The notes: a model not told the origin generated them from the letters alone. Positions 54,034 to 63,879 are shown, counted from the stretch's first letter. The stretch is DNA of 64,000 bases from Lachnoclostridium sp. An131 (GCF_002160825.1 NZ_NFLI01000009.1:62001-126000); one strand, 5' to 3'. Program-made: numbers and translations.

Positions 54034-55866
54034 ATGCTGAAGACATTGAAGGCCTATGTAGGCGAATATAAAAAGACGGCAGTCGCAGCGCCGATCTTTA
54101 TCATATTCGAGGTCATTCTGGAAATGATTATTCCGCTTCTGATGACGCAGATTATCGACAACGGCCTTGGAGCGGGAAATATCAATTATGTGGTGAAGGT
54201 GGGAATTATCATGCTTCTGGTGTCCTTCGCATCCCTGTTCTGCGGAGCTATGGCTGCCCGCCAGGCGGCGATTGCGTCTGCGGGCTTTGCGAAGAATGTC
54301 CGTGCGGGCATGTACAATCATATTCAGGAGTTTTCGTTTTCCAACATTGACCATTTTTCCACGGCAGGTCTGGTGACGCGTCTGACCACGGATGTGACAA
54401 ACGTGCAGATGGCGTTTCAGATGATGATGCGTATGTTTACAAGAGCGCCGATCACGCTGATCACAGCAATGACAATGGCATTTCTGATTAATTCAGAGCT
54501 GTCAGCTGTTTTCCTGGTAGCCCTTGTATTTCTTGGAATTGTGGTGGCTGCTCTGATGAGCCGTGTGGGCCCTTATTTCCGCGCTATGTTCGACCAGTAT
54601 GACGCGCTGAACGCCAGCGTGCAGGAGAACCTGACAGGGATCCGCGTGGTGAAGGCCTATGTGCGTGAGGAGTACGAGACCAGAAAATTTAAAAAGGCTT
54701 CTGAGGCGCTGTACCGCTGTGCGATCAAGGCTGAGAAGCTGATGGTCAGCATGATGCCGACCATGCAGTTTACAGTGTATGCCTGCATCATTGCGATTTC
54801 CTGGCTGGGAGCGCAGATTATTGTAGTGGGAGATATGACCACAGGACAGCTTATGAGCCTTTTTACTTATACGATGAATATTCTGATCAGCCTGATGATG
54901 ATAGCGATGATAGCGGTTATGCTTTCCATGGCGAAGTCCTCGGGAGAACGTATCTGTGAGGTGCTGAATGAGACCAGCAATCTGGCAGACAGGAAGGATC
55001 CGGTGATGAGCGTGGAGAACGGAGCCATTTCCTTCGAAGATGTATGCTTCAGCTATCACGGCGATCCGGATAATCTTCATCTTTCTCATATCAATCTGGA
55101 CATCAGGTCTGGTGAGACGGTAGGAATCATCGGCGGAACCGGAAGCGCCAAGTCTACGCTGGTTCAGCTGATTCCGAGACTGTACGATGTGACCTCCGGA
55201 AGCGTAAAGGTAGGCGGCATTGATGTCAGGGATTATGATATTGAGACCCTGCGGAATGAGGTTTCCATGGTGCTTCAGAAGAATGTGCTGTTTTCCGGAA
55301 CGATCAAGGAAAATCTGCGCTGGGGCAATAAGGAGGCGTCTGACGAGGAGCTGGAGCGTGTCTGTAAGCTGGCCTGTGCCGATGAATTTATTGAGCGGTT
55401 CCCGAATAAATATGATACCTGGATTGAGCAGGGCGGAAGCAATGTGTCCGGCGGCCAGAAGCAGAGGCTGTGTATTGCGCGGGCGCTTCTGAAGAAACCA
55501 AAGATTCTGATTCTGGACGACTCGACCAGCGCGGTGGATACCCACACGGATGCTATGATTCGAAAGGCCTTCCGGGAAGAGATTCCGAACACGACGAAGG
55601 TTATTATTGCGCAGCGCGTATCCTCTGTACAGGAATCTGACAAGATCATCGTGCTGAATGATGGCCAGATCGATGGAATCGGAACTCATGAGGAGCTGCT
55701 TAAGTCCAATGCGATTTACCGCGAAGTATATGAATCCCAGCAGAAACACCCAGAGGGCGAGGTGAATTTGCCGGAACGGCAAAGAGAAGGCCGCCTGGGC
55801 GGTGTACCTGAAGGTCCTGGAGAAACGGACAAATCAAGGAAAGGGGGAGACGCAGATGAGCAGTAA
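54034..55866 (+). CDS. ABC exporter half, heterodimer subunit 1
   Basis: A 610-residue half-transporter. Six helices occupy about 18-300, then the ATPase with GGTGSAKSTLVQL (Walker A, where Ala replaces the usual Gly before Lys), QKNVLFS (Q-loop), VSGGQKQRLCIARAL and ILILDDSTSAVD. The Walker B acid is Asp rather than Glu (DD), the mark of the degenerate catalytic site of heterodimeric exporters such as TmrAB or BmrCD. The next gene supplies the partner. The GGAGGA site is good. Confidence 0.93.
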   Translation: MLKTLKAYVGEYKKTAVAAPIFIIFEVILEMIIPLLMTQIIDNGLGAGNINYVVKVGIIMLLVSFASLFCGAMAARQAAIASAGFAKNVRAGMYNHIQEFSFSNIDHFSTAGLVTRLTTDVTNVQMAFQMMMRMFTRAPITLITAMTMAFLINSELSAVFLVALVFLGIVVAALMSRVGPYFRAMFDQYDALNASVQENLTGIRVVKAYVREEYETRKFKKASEALYRCAIKAEKLMVSMMPTMQFTVYACIIAISWLGAQIIVVGDMTTGQLMSLFTYTMNILISLMMIAMIAVMLSMAKSSGERICEVLNETSNLADRKDPVMSVENGAISFEDVCFSYHGDPDNLHLSHINLDIRSGETVGIIGGTGSAKSTLVQLIPRLYDVTSGSVKVGGIDVRDYDIETLRNEVSMVLQKNVLFSGTIKENLRWGNKEASDEELERVCKLACADEFIERFPNKYDTWIEQGGSNVSGGQKQRLCIARALLKKPKILILDDSTSAVDTHTDAMIRKAFREEIPNTTKVIIAQRVSSVQESDKIIVLNDGQIDGIGTHEELLKSNAIYREVYESQQKHPEGEVNLPERQREGRLGGVPEGPGETDKSRKGGDADEQ

Positions 55867-57775
55867 TCAGACAGGGCGCACAATGCGGGGCCCCAGAGGC
55901 ATGAAGGACGGTCCCAAGGCCAAAAATCCGGGACGTACCCTGAAAAGAATCATTGGAATGGTGGTCAAGGGCTATCCGGTACACTGCGTGTTTGTAGTGC
56001 TGGGCATTATCTTAAGCGTGCTGGCTAATGTGCGCGGAAGCCTGTTTCTAGAGACCCTGATTGACGATTATATCACCCCGATGATAGGAACAGCCTCTCC
56101 GAATTTCGCGCCTCTTTTCAAGGCGCTGGCGACGATGGCGCTGATCTACCTGGTGGGAGTGGGCTCTACGTATCTGTACAACCGCCTGATGGTGGTAGTG
56201 GCACAGGGAAGCCTGAAGAAAATCAGGGACCAGGTGTTTGAGCATATGGAGACGCTTTCGATTCCGTTTTTCGATACCCATCCCCATGGAGATCTGATGA
56301 GTATCTATACAAACGACACGGATACGCTGCGCCAGATGATCAGCCAGAGTATTCCGCAGCTGCTGTCATCCTCAATCACGATTGTCAGCGTCTTTGTATC
56401 TATGCTGATGCTGAGCCCGATCCTGACCATTCTTGTAGTGCTGATGGTTCTGGTTATGGTTAAGGTAACCGGAAAAATCGGCGGACAGTCGGGGCGTTAT
56501 TTCGTGGCCCAGCAGAAGGATATCGGTATTGTAAATGCCTATATCGAGGAAATGATGGACGGCCAGAAGGTAGTAAAGGTATTCTGCCATGAGGAAGAGG
56601 CAAAAGAAAAGTTCAAGAAGCTTAATGATCAGCTGTTTGAGAGCACCAGTAACGCAAACGTATTTGCCAACATTCTGATGCCGATTATGGCGAATATCGG
56701 AAATATCAATTATGTTCTGACGACTATCGTAGGAGCGCTTCTGGCGATCGAAGGTGTGGGCGGACTGACCCTCGGCGGACTGGCGTCCTTCCTTCAGCTG
56801 ACAAGGAGCTTTAACCAGCCCGTGACGCAGATCGCCCAGCAGTTTAACTCGATTATTATGGCACTTGCAGGCGCTGAGCGTATCTTTGATTTGCTGGATG
56901 AGCCTTCTGAACAGGATAACGGCTATGTAACCCTGGTCAATGCACGCTGGGAAAACGGCGAGCTGGTAGAGGTTCCGGAAAGAACAGGAACCTGGGCGTG
57001 GAAGCATCCGCACCATGACGGAACCCTGACCTATACAGAGCTGAAGGGCGACGTGGTAATGGACGGCGTAGACTTTGGCTATACGGAAGATAAGATTGTG
57101 CTGCATGATATCCGCCTGTATGCAAAGCCTGGCCAGAAGGTTGCCTTCGTAGGAGCGACGGGAGCCGGAAAGACGACGATCACGAACCTGATCAACCGTT
57201 TTTATGATATTCAGGATGGAAAAATCCGCTACGACGGCATCAACATCAATAAGATTAAAAAGCCGGATCTGCGCCGTTCGCTGGGAATGGTGCTTCAGGA
57301 CAGCCATCTGTTTACAGGAACGGTGGCGGATAATATCCGGTATGGAAAGCTGGACGCGACCGATACGGAGGTAAAGGGCGCAGCCATGCTCTCCGGAGCC
57401 GACAGCTTTATCAAGCATCTGCCGGACGGCTATAATACGATGCTTTCCGGAGACGGAGCAAATCTGTCCCAGGGACAGAGACAGCTGCTGACGATTGCCC
57501 GGGCGGCTATCGCAGATCCGCCGGTACTGATTCTCGACGAGGCTACGTCCAGCATCGATACGCGTACCGAGGCGATCGTGCAGCGTGGTATGGACAGCCT
57601 GATGCAGGGCAGGACGGTATTTGTGATTGCGCACCGGCTTTCTACGGTCCAGAATTCAGATGTGATTATGGTTCTGGAGCAGGGACGGATTATCGAGCGG
57701 GGCACCCATGAGGATTTGATCGCCCAGAAGGGGAAATATTATCAGCTTTACACGGGAGCCTTTGAGTTATCATAA
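55856..57775 (+). CDS. ABC exporter half, heterodimer subunit 2
   Basis: A 639-residue half-transporter with six helices (about 30-320) and an ATPase: GATGAGKTTITNL (Walker A), LQDSHLF, LSQGQRQLLTIARAA and ILDEATSSIDTR with an intact catalytic Glu, plus IAHRLSTV. An insertion between the domains (about 385-415) is common in this subunit. With subunit 1 it forms a MarR-controlled multidrug-type exporter. ATG 55856 overlaps the previous stop by 11 bases and has GGGGGAG upstream; the frame is open to 55802. Confidence 0.93.
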   Translation: MSSNQTGRTMRGPRGMKDGPKAKNPGRTLKRIIGMVVKGYPVHCVFVVLGIILSVLANVRGSLFLETLIDDYITPMIGTASPNFAPLFKALATMALIYLVGVGSTYLYNRLMVVVAQGSLKKIRDQVFEHMETLSIPFFDTHPHGDLMSIYTNDTDTLRQMISQSIPQLLSSSITIVSVFVSMLMLSPILTILVVLMVLVMVKVTGKIGGQSGRYFVAQQKDIGIVNAYIEEMMDGQKVVKVFCHEEEAKEKFKKLNDQLFESTSNANVFANILMPIMANIGNINYVLTTIVGALLAIEGVGGLTLGGLASFLQLTRSFNQPVTQIAQQFNSIIMALAGAERIFDLLDEPSEQDNGYVTLVNARWENGELVEVPERTGTWAWKHPHHDGTLTYTELKGDVVMDGVDFGYTEDKIVLHDIRLYAKPGQKVAFVGATGAGKTTITNLINRFYDIQDGKIRYDGININKIKKPDLRRSLGMVLQDSHLFTGTVADNIRYGKLDATDTEVKGAAMLSGADSFIKHLPDGYNTMLSGDGANLSQGQRQLLTIARAAIADPPVLILDEATSSIDTRTEAIVQRGMDSLMQGRTVFVIAHRLSTVQNSDVIMVLEQGRIIERGTHEDLIAQKGKYYQLYTGAFELS

Positions 57776-57969
57776 CATCGTTATGATTTTCTGTATCCTG
57801 TGTTCGGCCCAGGCCGCCACCTCTTGCCGCACAGCGACAATTCACCTTACGGACATCTCACGTACATCAGTGTGCTTCCGGACGGACTGAAGTCCGCCGG
57901 AATCCCACAGATGTACGTAAAAAGCCGGACACAAGGATAACAGAAAAATCAAATAACAAGGTTATGATT
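57772..57969. repeat. structured intergenic repeat with flanking direct repeats
   Basis: ATAACATCGTTATGATT (57772-57788) and ATAACAAGGTTATGATT (57953-57969) flank a long imperfect inverted repeat whose arms span about 57780-57808 and 57923-57956. Inside are a 9-bp stem (ACGTACATC/GATGTACGT) and a 12-bp hairpin (TTCCGG and CGGACT arms). The left copy overlaps the ABC gene stop. It may be a small mobile repeat or a folded RNA. Confidence 0.6.
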
Positions 57970-57991
57970 GTAAAAAACAGCAGGAGGAAAA

Positions 57992-58387
57992 ATGAGAGAT
58001 AAATTTCAACGGTTTATGCAGGGGAGATACGGAGCTGACGAGCTCAGCCGCTTTCTGACGGCTGCCGGCCTGATTTTGATTGTGGTGAACCTGCTTGTGA
58101 GAAGCGCCATTTTGTCTTATATCGTGCTGGCGATTCTGATCTACTGCTACTACCGGATGTTTTCAAGAAATTGCAGCAGCCGTTATGCGGAGAACCAGAG
58201 ATTTCTGGCCTGGAGGAACCGTCTGAGATCCGGTCCTTCCAGATGGAAGTCGGAAATGGAGCAGAGAAAGGTGTATCATATTTACCGCTGCCCCTCCTGC
58301 AGACAGAAAATCCGTGTGCCGAGAGGAAAGGGCAATATCATTGTGACCTGTCCGAAATGCCGTACGGAGTTCCGGAAAAAAAGCTGA
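57992..58387 (+). CDS. membrane protein with C-terminal zinc ribbon
   Basis: A 131-residue protein. Two short membrane helices (about 23-40 and 43-58) are followed by a basic linker and a zinc ribbon with cysteine pairs CPSC and CPKC separated by 19 residues. The family is common in Clostridia but has no known function. AGGAGG precedes the ATG. It stands alone between the repeat and a lipoprotein gene. Confidence 0.78.
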   Translation: MRDKFQRFMQGRYGADELSRFLTAAGLILIVVNLLVRSAILSYIVLAILIYCYYRMFSRNCSSRYAENQRFLAWRNRLRSGPSRWKSEMEQRKVYHIYRCPSCRQKIRVPRGKGNIIVTCPKCRTEFRKKS

Positions 58388-58489
58388 GGCAGAGAAGCTG
58401 GCGTCCGGTGCCTGAAATTTAGATTTTTGTGAATAAAAAAGCTCTGAGCTGCTCATAATGTGGATAAAGCAAGAAAGGAGAGTTCTGTT

Positions 58490-58837
58490 ATGAGAAAGTT
58501 CAGAAAGCTTGCGGCAGGCATTCTGCTGTCTATGCTTGTGCTGTCCACAGCCGCCTGCGGCGATTCCAATGGCAATACGACGGATAATAATACGACGAAT
58601 CAGGGAAACACCACGGAGGATACTACAGACGGCACTGGCAACACAACCAACGGCACGGATGACAACATGGTAAACGATGTAACAGACGATGCCGGAAACG
58701 CAGTGGAAGATGTGGGCGATGGCATTATGGATGGCGTAGACGATGTAGTAGATGGAGCCGAAAACGCGGTGGACGATGTGACCGGAAATGACAACGGGAC
58801 CACAAATACCACGGATGGAACAGAAAATACGCGGTAG
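58490..58837 (+). CDS. low-complexity lipoprotein
   Basis: A 115-residue protein with a lipoprotein signal: basic start, hydrophobic core and lipobox LSTAACG, so the Cys would carry the lipid anchor. The mature part is low-complexity, rich in Asn, Thr, Asp and Gly (NTTDNNTTNQG, then repeated DDVVDG and DDVTG). No enzyme motif is seen. It may be a spacer or surface coat protein. AAAGGAGAG precedes the ATG; an in-frame GTG at 58460 is unlikely. Confidence 0.8.
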   Translation: MRKFRKLAAGILLSMLVLSTAACGDSNGNTTDNNTTNQGNTTEDTTDGTGNTTNGTDDNMVNDVTDDAGNAVEDVGDGIMDGVDDVVDGAENAVDDVTGNDNGTTNTTDGTENTR

Positions 58838-58862
58838 CGTATATAGAAAAAGAGAGATATCT

Positions 58863-58909
58863 CAGACAGAACCGGCAGGGGCCTTATGACCTTATGCCGG
58901 TTCTGCCTG
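58863..58909 (+). terminator. hairpin after the lipoprotein gene
   Basis: A 15-bp stem with one mismatch (58863-58877 with 58895-58909, AGAACCGGCA/TGCCGGTTCT core) and a 17-base loop. The T tract is poor. Confidence 0.5.
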
Positions 58910-58964
58910 TGTTCCGGCGCGTCTGCGCACAGGCTCTCTGTACAACTTTGCCCGAGGAAGGTAG

Positions 58965-58993
58965 TTGCAGGGAATGGAAAAATGCGTTATACT
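58965..58993 (+). promoter_or_regulatory. asnS promoter and leader
   Basis: TTGCAG and TATACT, 17 bases apart. The leader of about 90 bases holds an 11-pair hairpin (59023-59050) but is too short for a T-box, and no specifier or T-box motif was seen. Confidence 0.75.
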
Positions 58994-59092
58994 GATACAT
59001 ACAAAATTTTTTAAGGACGCTTCAGTCAGCCGGCAGCTTCCGGATGACTGGACAGTGACAAAAAGATAGATAAAAGGACAGGGATAGGGATT

Positions 59093-60484
59093 ATGAAGTG
59101 TATTACTGTAAAAGAGCTGTACCAGGATACGGCAAAATATCTGGATCAGGAGCTGACTGTGGCCGGCTGGGTGCGCAGCAACCGGGGCTCCAAGGCTTTC
59201 GGCTTTCTGGTCATGAGCGATGGAAGCTGTTTCCAGACGCTCCAGATTGTATATCATGATACGATGGAGAATTTTAAAGAGATTTCCAAGCTGAATGTAG
59301 GAGCGGCTGTGATTGTAAAGGGAACGCTTGTGGCGACGCCGGAAGCGAAGCAGCCCTTCGAGATTCAGGCGGCTGAGGTCACTGTTGAGGGTGATTCCGC
59401 TCCGGATTATCCGCTGCAGAAGAAGCGCCATTCCTTTGAATATCTGAGGACGATCTCACATCTGCGTCCGAGAACGAATACGTTCCAGGCGGTGTTCCGG
59501 GTGCGTTCTCTGATCGCCTATGCGATTCATCAGTTTTTCCAGGAAAGAGGCTTTGTCTATGTGCATACGCCGCTGATCACAGGAAGCGACTGTGAGGGAG
59601 CCGGGGAGATGTTTCAGGTGACGACGCTGGATCTGAAGAACCCGCCACTGACTGAGGAGGGAGAGATTGATTACAGCAAAGATTTCTTTGGAAAAGAGAC
59701 GAATCTGACTGTAAGCGGCCAGCTGAACGGGGAGACCTATGCGATGGCCTTCCGGAACATCTACACCTTTGGGCCTACGTTCCGCGCAGAAAATTCCAAT
59801 ACGACCCGTCATGCGGCTGAGTTCTGGATGATCGAGCCGGAGATGGCTTTTGCGGATCTGGAAGACAATATGGAAGTAGCCGAGGCTATGCTGAAGTATG
59901 TGATCGGCTATGTGCTGGAAAAGGCTCCGGAGGAGATGAATTTCTTCAATCAGTTCGTAGACAAGGGGCTTTTGGAGAGACTTCAGGGCGTACTGAATTC
60001 CGAGTTTGGTCATGTGACCTATACGGAGGCTATTGAAATTCTGGAAAAGAATAACGATAATTTTGATTATAAGGTAAGCTGGGGATGCGATCTGCAGACG
60101 GAGCATGAGCGCTATCTGACGGAGCAGGTATTTAAGCGCCCTGTGTTTGTGACAGATTATCCCAAGAAGATCAAAGCCTTTTATATGAAGCAGAATGACG
60201 ACGGAAAGACTGTGGCGGCTATGGACTGCCTTGTTCCGGGAATCGGAGAGATCATCGGCGGAAGCCAGAGAGAGGATAACCTGGAAAAGCTGTCTGCCCG
60301 CATGAAGGAGCTGGGATTGAAGGAAGAGGATTACGGCTTCTATCTGGATCTGCGGAAATACGGTTCAGCCCGGCATTCCGGCTTCGGCCTTGGCTTTGAG
60401 CGGTGCGTGATGTATCTGACGGGAATGTCAAATATCCGTGATGTGATTCCGTTCCCGCGGACGGTGAACAACTGCGACCTGTAA
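59093..60484 (+). CDS. asnS: asparaginyl-tRNA synthetase
   Basis: AsnRS charges tRNA-Asn. Of 463 residues, the N-terminal OB-fold anticodon domain (about 1-110, [17 protein letters not shown]) is followed by the class II catalytic core: [21 protein letters not shown] (motif 2 region) and [13 protein letters not shown] (motif 3). [11 protein letters not shown] at the end is typical. It has its own promoter and terminator. Confidence 0.97.
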   Translation: MKCITVKELYQDTAKYLDQELTVAGWVRSNRGSKAFGFLVMSDGSCFQTLQIVYHDTMENFKEISKLNVGAAVIVKGTLVATPEAKQPFEIQAAEVTVEGDSAPDYPLQKKRHSFEYLRTISHLRPRTNTFQAVFRVRSLIAYAIHQFFQERGFVYVHTPLITGSDCEGAGEMFQVTTLDLKNPPLTEEGEIDYSKDFFGKETNLTVSGQLNGETYAMAFRNIYTFGPTFRAENSNTTRHAAEFWMIEPEMAFADLEDNMEVAEAMLKYVIGYVLEKAPEEMNFFNQFVDKGLLERLQGVLNSEFGHVTYTEAIEILEKNNDNFDYKVSWGCDLQTEHERYLTEQVFKRPVFVTDYPKKIKAFYMKQNDDGKTVAAMDCLVPGIGEIIGGSQREDNLEKLSARMKELGLKEEDYGFYLDLRKYGSARHSGFGLGFERCVMYLTGMSNIRDVIPFPRTVNNCDL

Positions 60485-60497
60485 ATCAGAAGAAAAG

Positions 60498-60536
60498 GGC
60501 GTACAAGGATCGGGAAGATTTTTGTGCGTCTTTTTT
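60498..60536 (+). terminator. asnS terminator
   Basis: GGCGTACA pairs with TGTGCGTC (8 bp, two G-U) over a 17-base loop, followed by T6. A second hairpin (TCAGCTGG/CCAGCTGA, near 60540-60574) follows. Confidence 0.65.
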
Positions 60537-60648
60537 ATTCTCAGCTGGCGGCGTGCAGAAGCTCCAGCCAGCTGACATAGAATGACTGAGAGAATCCCCG
60601 GCCGGCAAGGACGTTCTGGTCTGGGACGCGTTGATATGAACCCATGTG

Positions 60649-61947
60649 ATGAAAACGATGCGGAAAGAAAAGACAGAAAAATATGCAGCAGAATATGAAA
60701 TCCTGGAGCTTGCCAAATTAAAGCTTTATCAGCGGATGCACGGGCTTGCCCCTGTTTTGGGAGCCCTGGAATTCCAGGTTGGGAGCTGGAAGAAGGGCGG
60801 GCAGAAGGGACAGCCTGTGGAAGGCTGCTATCTCACAGACGGAAGGCTCTTTTGCCTGGATGCGGACCGGCTTCGGGCGGATTTCCTGTGCGGAGAAAGG
60901 GAAAATGGAGCTCCCGGCGGGAGCGAAGGCCTCTGCCTGGAGCTTCTTCATATGCTGGGCCACTGCCTGCTGGGACATCCATTTGGGGCCTGGCGCGCAG
61001 AGAACCGGAGAGAGTGGGAGCGAAGCTGTGACAGGAAGGCCTGGAGGCTGGCAGAAGAGCTTTGGGGAAGTCCTCTTCCTCATCTGAGAAGGGCAGAACA
61101 CTTACTGGAGGAAGGTCATGCGGAGGAGGCGGAAGCGCTGCTCTGTGTCGACGACCACAGCGGCTGGGGGCAGGTCGATGAGCACCGGGCCGCATGGTGG
61201 CAGGGGCAGGGAGAAAGGCTTTTGGGGAGCGGAGCTCCGAAGGGCAGGCGGAAGGCCGGTACGTCGCACAGAAGCAGGCGGCGAAGGCTGATGCCGGCAG
61301 CAGGAGAGCGTGGAGATTACCGTGAGCTTTTAAAAAGCCTTTCGGCCTGGAGGGAGGAGACAAGAGTCAACCAGGAGGAATTCCAGTATTCCTGGTATCT
61401 TTACGGCCTTCAGCTCTATGGAAGCCTTCCTCTCATTGAGCCGCTGGAGTACAGGGAGGAACGAAAAATCGCAGATCTGGTGATTGTCATTGATACGTCC
61501 GGCTCCTGTGAAAAGGAGCTGGTGCAGATCTTTCTGGAGGAGACAAGAGGAATTCTTGAGCAGGAAAGACTGTTTTTCAGGCAGTTCTGCCTTCATATTA
61601 TCCAGTGTGATAATCGGGTTCAGAGAGACGACTGCATACACAGCAGAGAGGAATTTGAGAAATACCTGGAGGAGCTTACAGTTCAGGGAGGAGGCGGCAC
61701 GGATTTCCGTCCGGCGTTTCAGAGGATTGAAGAGCTTCGGAAGGCAGGGGAGCTGGCCTCCCTGCGGGGAGTTCTCTATTTTACAGACGGTTGCGGGAGG
61801 TATCCGGAACAGGAGCCGGATTACCAGGTATGGTTTGTGATGCTGCAGGGGCGCTACGATGCCATCGATATGCCCTCCTGGGTACACCGCTTGATTTTGG
61901 AGGAAACAGACAGATATGGATATACGGGAAGCAAAGCAGGAAATTAA
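60649..61947 (+). CDS. VWA-domain protein, DUF2201 metallopeptidase-like
   Basis: About 432 residues. The N-terminal part has LLHMLGHCLLGHPFG (first His near 102), where the DUF2201 family carries HExxH; the Glu is replaced by Met, so peptidase activity is doubtful though three histidines remain. The C-terminal VWA domain has an intact metal site (VIDTSGS near 281-287, GGGGTDFRP). Next is a MoxR-type AAA ATPase, the usual partner. Start is uncertain (GTG 60646, ATG 60649 or 60658) as no ribosome site is evident. It overlaps the next gene by 32 bases. Confidence 0.82.
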   Translation: MKTMRKEKTEKYAAEYEILELAKLKLYQRMHGLAPVLGALEFQVGSWKKGGQKGQPVEGCYLTDGRLFCLDADRLRADFLCGERENGAPGGSEGLCLELLHMLGHCLLGHPFGAWRAENRREWERSCDRKAWRLAEELWGSPLPHLRRAEHLLEEGHAEEAEALLCVDDHSGWGQVDEHRAAWWQGQGERLLGSGAPKGRRKAGTSHRSRRRRLMPAAGERGDYRELLKSLSAWREETRVNQEEFQYSWYLYGLQLYGSLPLIEPLEYREERKIADLVIVIDTSGSCEKELVQIFLEETRGILEQERLFFRQFCLHIIQCDNRVQRDDCIHSREEFEKYLEELTVQGGGGTDFRPAFQRIEELRKAGELASLRGVLYFTDGCGRYPEQEPDYQVWFVMLQGRYDAIDMPSWVHRLILEETDRYGYTGSKAGN

Positions 61948-63403
61948 AAAAGCAGTAAGGGCCTATACGGCGAAGACGGAGGCCGGGACCTTCCGGATTC
62001 CTCAGAAAAGGCAGAGGCCGATTCTTCTGATGGGGCCGCCTGGCGTCGGTAAGACGGCAATTATGGAGCAGATTGCCAGAGAGAGTGCCATCGGTATGGT
62101 GGCTTATACGATGACCCACCATACAAGGCAGAGTGCCATCGGACTTCCGGTTCTGGGGCAGAAGGAGTTTGACGGGAAGAGCTATACAGTTACCTCTTAT
62201 ACCATGAGTGAGATCATTGCCTCCGTCTATGAACAGATGGAGAAAAGCGGCTGCCGCGAGGGAATCCTGTTTTTAGATGAGATGAACTGTGTGTCGGAGA
62301 CATTGATGCCTGCCATGCTTCAGTTTCTTCAGTACAAAACCTTCGGGAGCCACAGGCTGCCTGAGGGCTGGATCATCGTAGCCGCCGGAAATCCGCCCGC
62401 CTATAACCGCTCTGTCCGCGAATTCGATACAGTGACGCTTGACCGGGTCCGCCGCATGGATGTAGAGCCGGATCTGGGAGTGTGGAAGGAATACGCCATA
62501 GAGCGCGGCCTGCATCCGGCAGTTCTTTCCTTCCTGGACCTGCGCCCGGAGCGCTTTTATGTGATGGAGCCGGGACACGCAGGCTTCGTGACAGGACGGG
62601 CCTGGGAGGATCTTTCGGAGATTCTCCTGACAATGGAGGAAATGGGGCTTGGAGTAGAAGAGGCGCTCTTTGGGCAGTATCTCCAGGATGAGGATACGGC
62701 CCGGGAATTTGCCTTTTACTACCGGCTTTATGAGAGGTGGAAGGAGAGGCTGCGCCCGGAAGAGATTCTGGGAAGCGGCGTGTCAGTCTCCGAAGGGTGG
62801 GAGCTGCCGGCTCTTCCCTTTGATGAGCGTCTCTGTATTGTCTGGCTGCTTCTGCAGAGGCTTCTTCATATGGGAGCAGAATATGATGGACAGCAGAAGC
62901 TTTCGGACAGTCTCAGATATTTTGTGGAGGGAATGGATTTTCCGAAGCAGTTGAAGGAGGCAGAGCGGCAAAAATGGGAGACGCTGGTAAAGGAACGCCT
63001 GGCAGACCGGAAAAAGGGGCTGGCAGTGCGCAGGGAAAACGGACTTCTCTCCTCCGATGAGGAAGAAAGAGAGCGGAAGCTTGGCGTAATGCTTCATTCC
63101 TGCATAGAGGAGCTGCATTTGACAGGCGATCCGGATGTTTTTTCTGAAAAGACCAGAGAAGAGCAGGAAAAGGCCGGGGAGCAGAGGAAAGCCCTTGTCA
63201 GAGGAATGGAGAATGCTGCGGAATTTATTTGCCAGAGCTTTGGGGAAAATCAGGAGCTTATCGTATTTCTTACCGGCCTTACGGAGCATTCTGTCTGTGG
63301 AGGCGTGCTGAAAAAGGAGCTTCCGGATCTTCAGGCAAGGGCGGAAGAGCTTCTGGGAGCAGACGCCCGGGAGGAAGAGCTCAGGAGAAAGCTTTTGGGC
63401 TGA
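61916..63403 (+). CDS. MoxR-like AAA+ ATPase
   Basis: A 495-residue protein. LLMGPPGVGKTAIMEQIA is Walker A (Lys46), ILFLDEMNCVSE Walker B, and VAAGNPPAYNRSVREFD the sensor/GNPP loop; a DRVRRMDVEP arginine-finger segment follows. The C-terminal half is helical and charged. MoxR ATPases act with VWA proteins as chaperone pairs that mature or insert cofactors into other proteins. GGAGG lies 12 bases before the ATG, inside the VWA gene. No client gene is obvious nearby. Confidence 0.87.
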   Translation: MDIREAKQEIKKAVRAYTAKTEAGTFRIPQKRQRPILLMGPPGVGKTAIMEQIARESAIGMVAYTMTHHTRQSAIGLPVLGQKEFDGKSYTVTSYTMSEIIASVYEQMEKSGCREGILFLDEMNCVSETLMPAMLQFLQYKTFGSHRLPEGWIIVAAGNPPAYNRSVREFDTVTLDRVRRMDVEPDLGVWKEYAIERGLHPAVLSFLDLRPERFYVMEPGHAGFVTGRAWEDLSEILLTMEEMGLGVEEALFGQYLQDEDTAREFAFYYRLYERWKERLRPEEILGSGVSVSEGWELPALPFDERLCIVWLLLQRLLHMGAEYDGQQKLSDSLRYFVEGMDFPKQLKEAERQKWETLVKERLADRKKGLAVRRENGLLSSDEEERERKLGVMLHSCIEELHLTGDPDVFSEKTREEQEKAGEQRKALVRGMENAAEFICQSFGENQELIVFLTGLTEHSVCGGVLKKELPDLQARAEELLGADAREEELRRKLLG

Positions 63404-63522
63404 GATTTTTTGCGCTGGATCAAATTTCCTGAAAAAAATTTTGCAGGACTGTGATATCTGCCCCTTCTGTCCCGTTCTTATAGTGAAAGGCCTTTTAAAA
63501 CAGCAGAAGGGGAGGTGGACAG

Positions 63523-63837
63523 TTGGAGCGCAGCGAATATGACAGGATTGTGGAGACCTATCTGGATACCGTGTACAGGGCTGCGCTGGGATTCTGCGGC
63601 AGCGTGCAGGATGCAGAGGATATCGTACAGAATACCTTTTTGAAGCTGCTTTTGAAGGCTCCGGAATTTCGGGATGAGGAGCATATCCGCAGATGGCTGC
63701 TCCGGGTGGCGGCCAATGAGTCGAACAGTCTGTGGCGTTCCTTCTGGAAGAGGCGGACTGTTGATATTTGTATAAAAAACATCCCCACCGGGCGGATTGT
63801 CTTTTATCCGGCTGTATGGTATACTATGAAAAATTAA
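63523..63837 (+). pseudogene. ECF sigma factor, truncated after region 2
   Basis: A TTG start behind GGGGAGG opens 104 codons. The first 80 or so are ECF sigma region 2: YLDTVYRAALGFCG, DAEDIVQNTFLKLL (-10 recognition and core binding), HIRRWLLRVAAN. The sequence then changes to an unrelated tail and stops; region 4, needed for -35 binding, is absent in all frames before the next gene. The tail overlaps the promoter of that gene, so a deletion probably removed the rest. Confidence 0.72.
63797..63825 (+). promoter_or_regulatory. promoter of the His-rich gene
   Basis: TTGTCT and TATACT with a 17-base spacer and TGG extended -10. It lies inside the tail of the truncated sigma gene. Confidence 0.78.
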
Positions 63838-63879
63838 AGCAAAGGAAATCTTGCAGAAAAAGAAAGAGATAGGAAATAC

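Noticed and set aside
59000-59092. T-box riboswitch ahead of asnS
   Set aside because: The leader is under 100 bases, with no T-box sequence or specifier stem.
60486-60716. 76-codon minus-strand open frame after asnS
   Set aside because: It covers the asnS terminator and the start of the VWA gene, with no motif or ribosome site.
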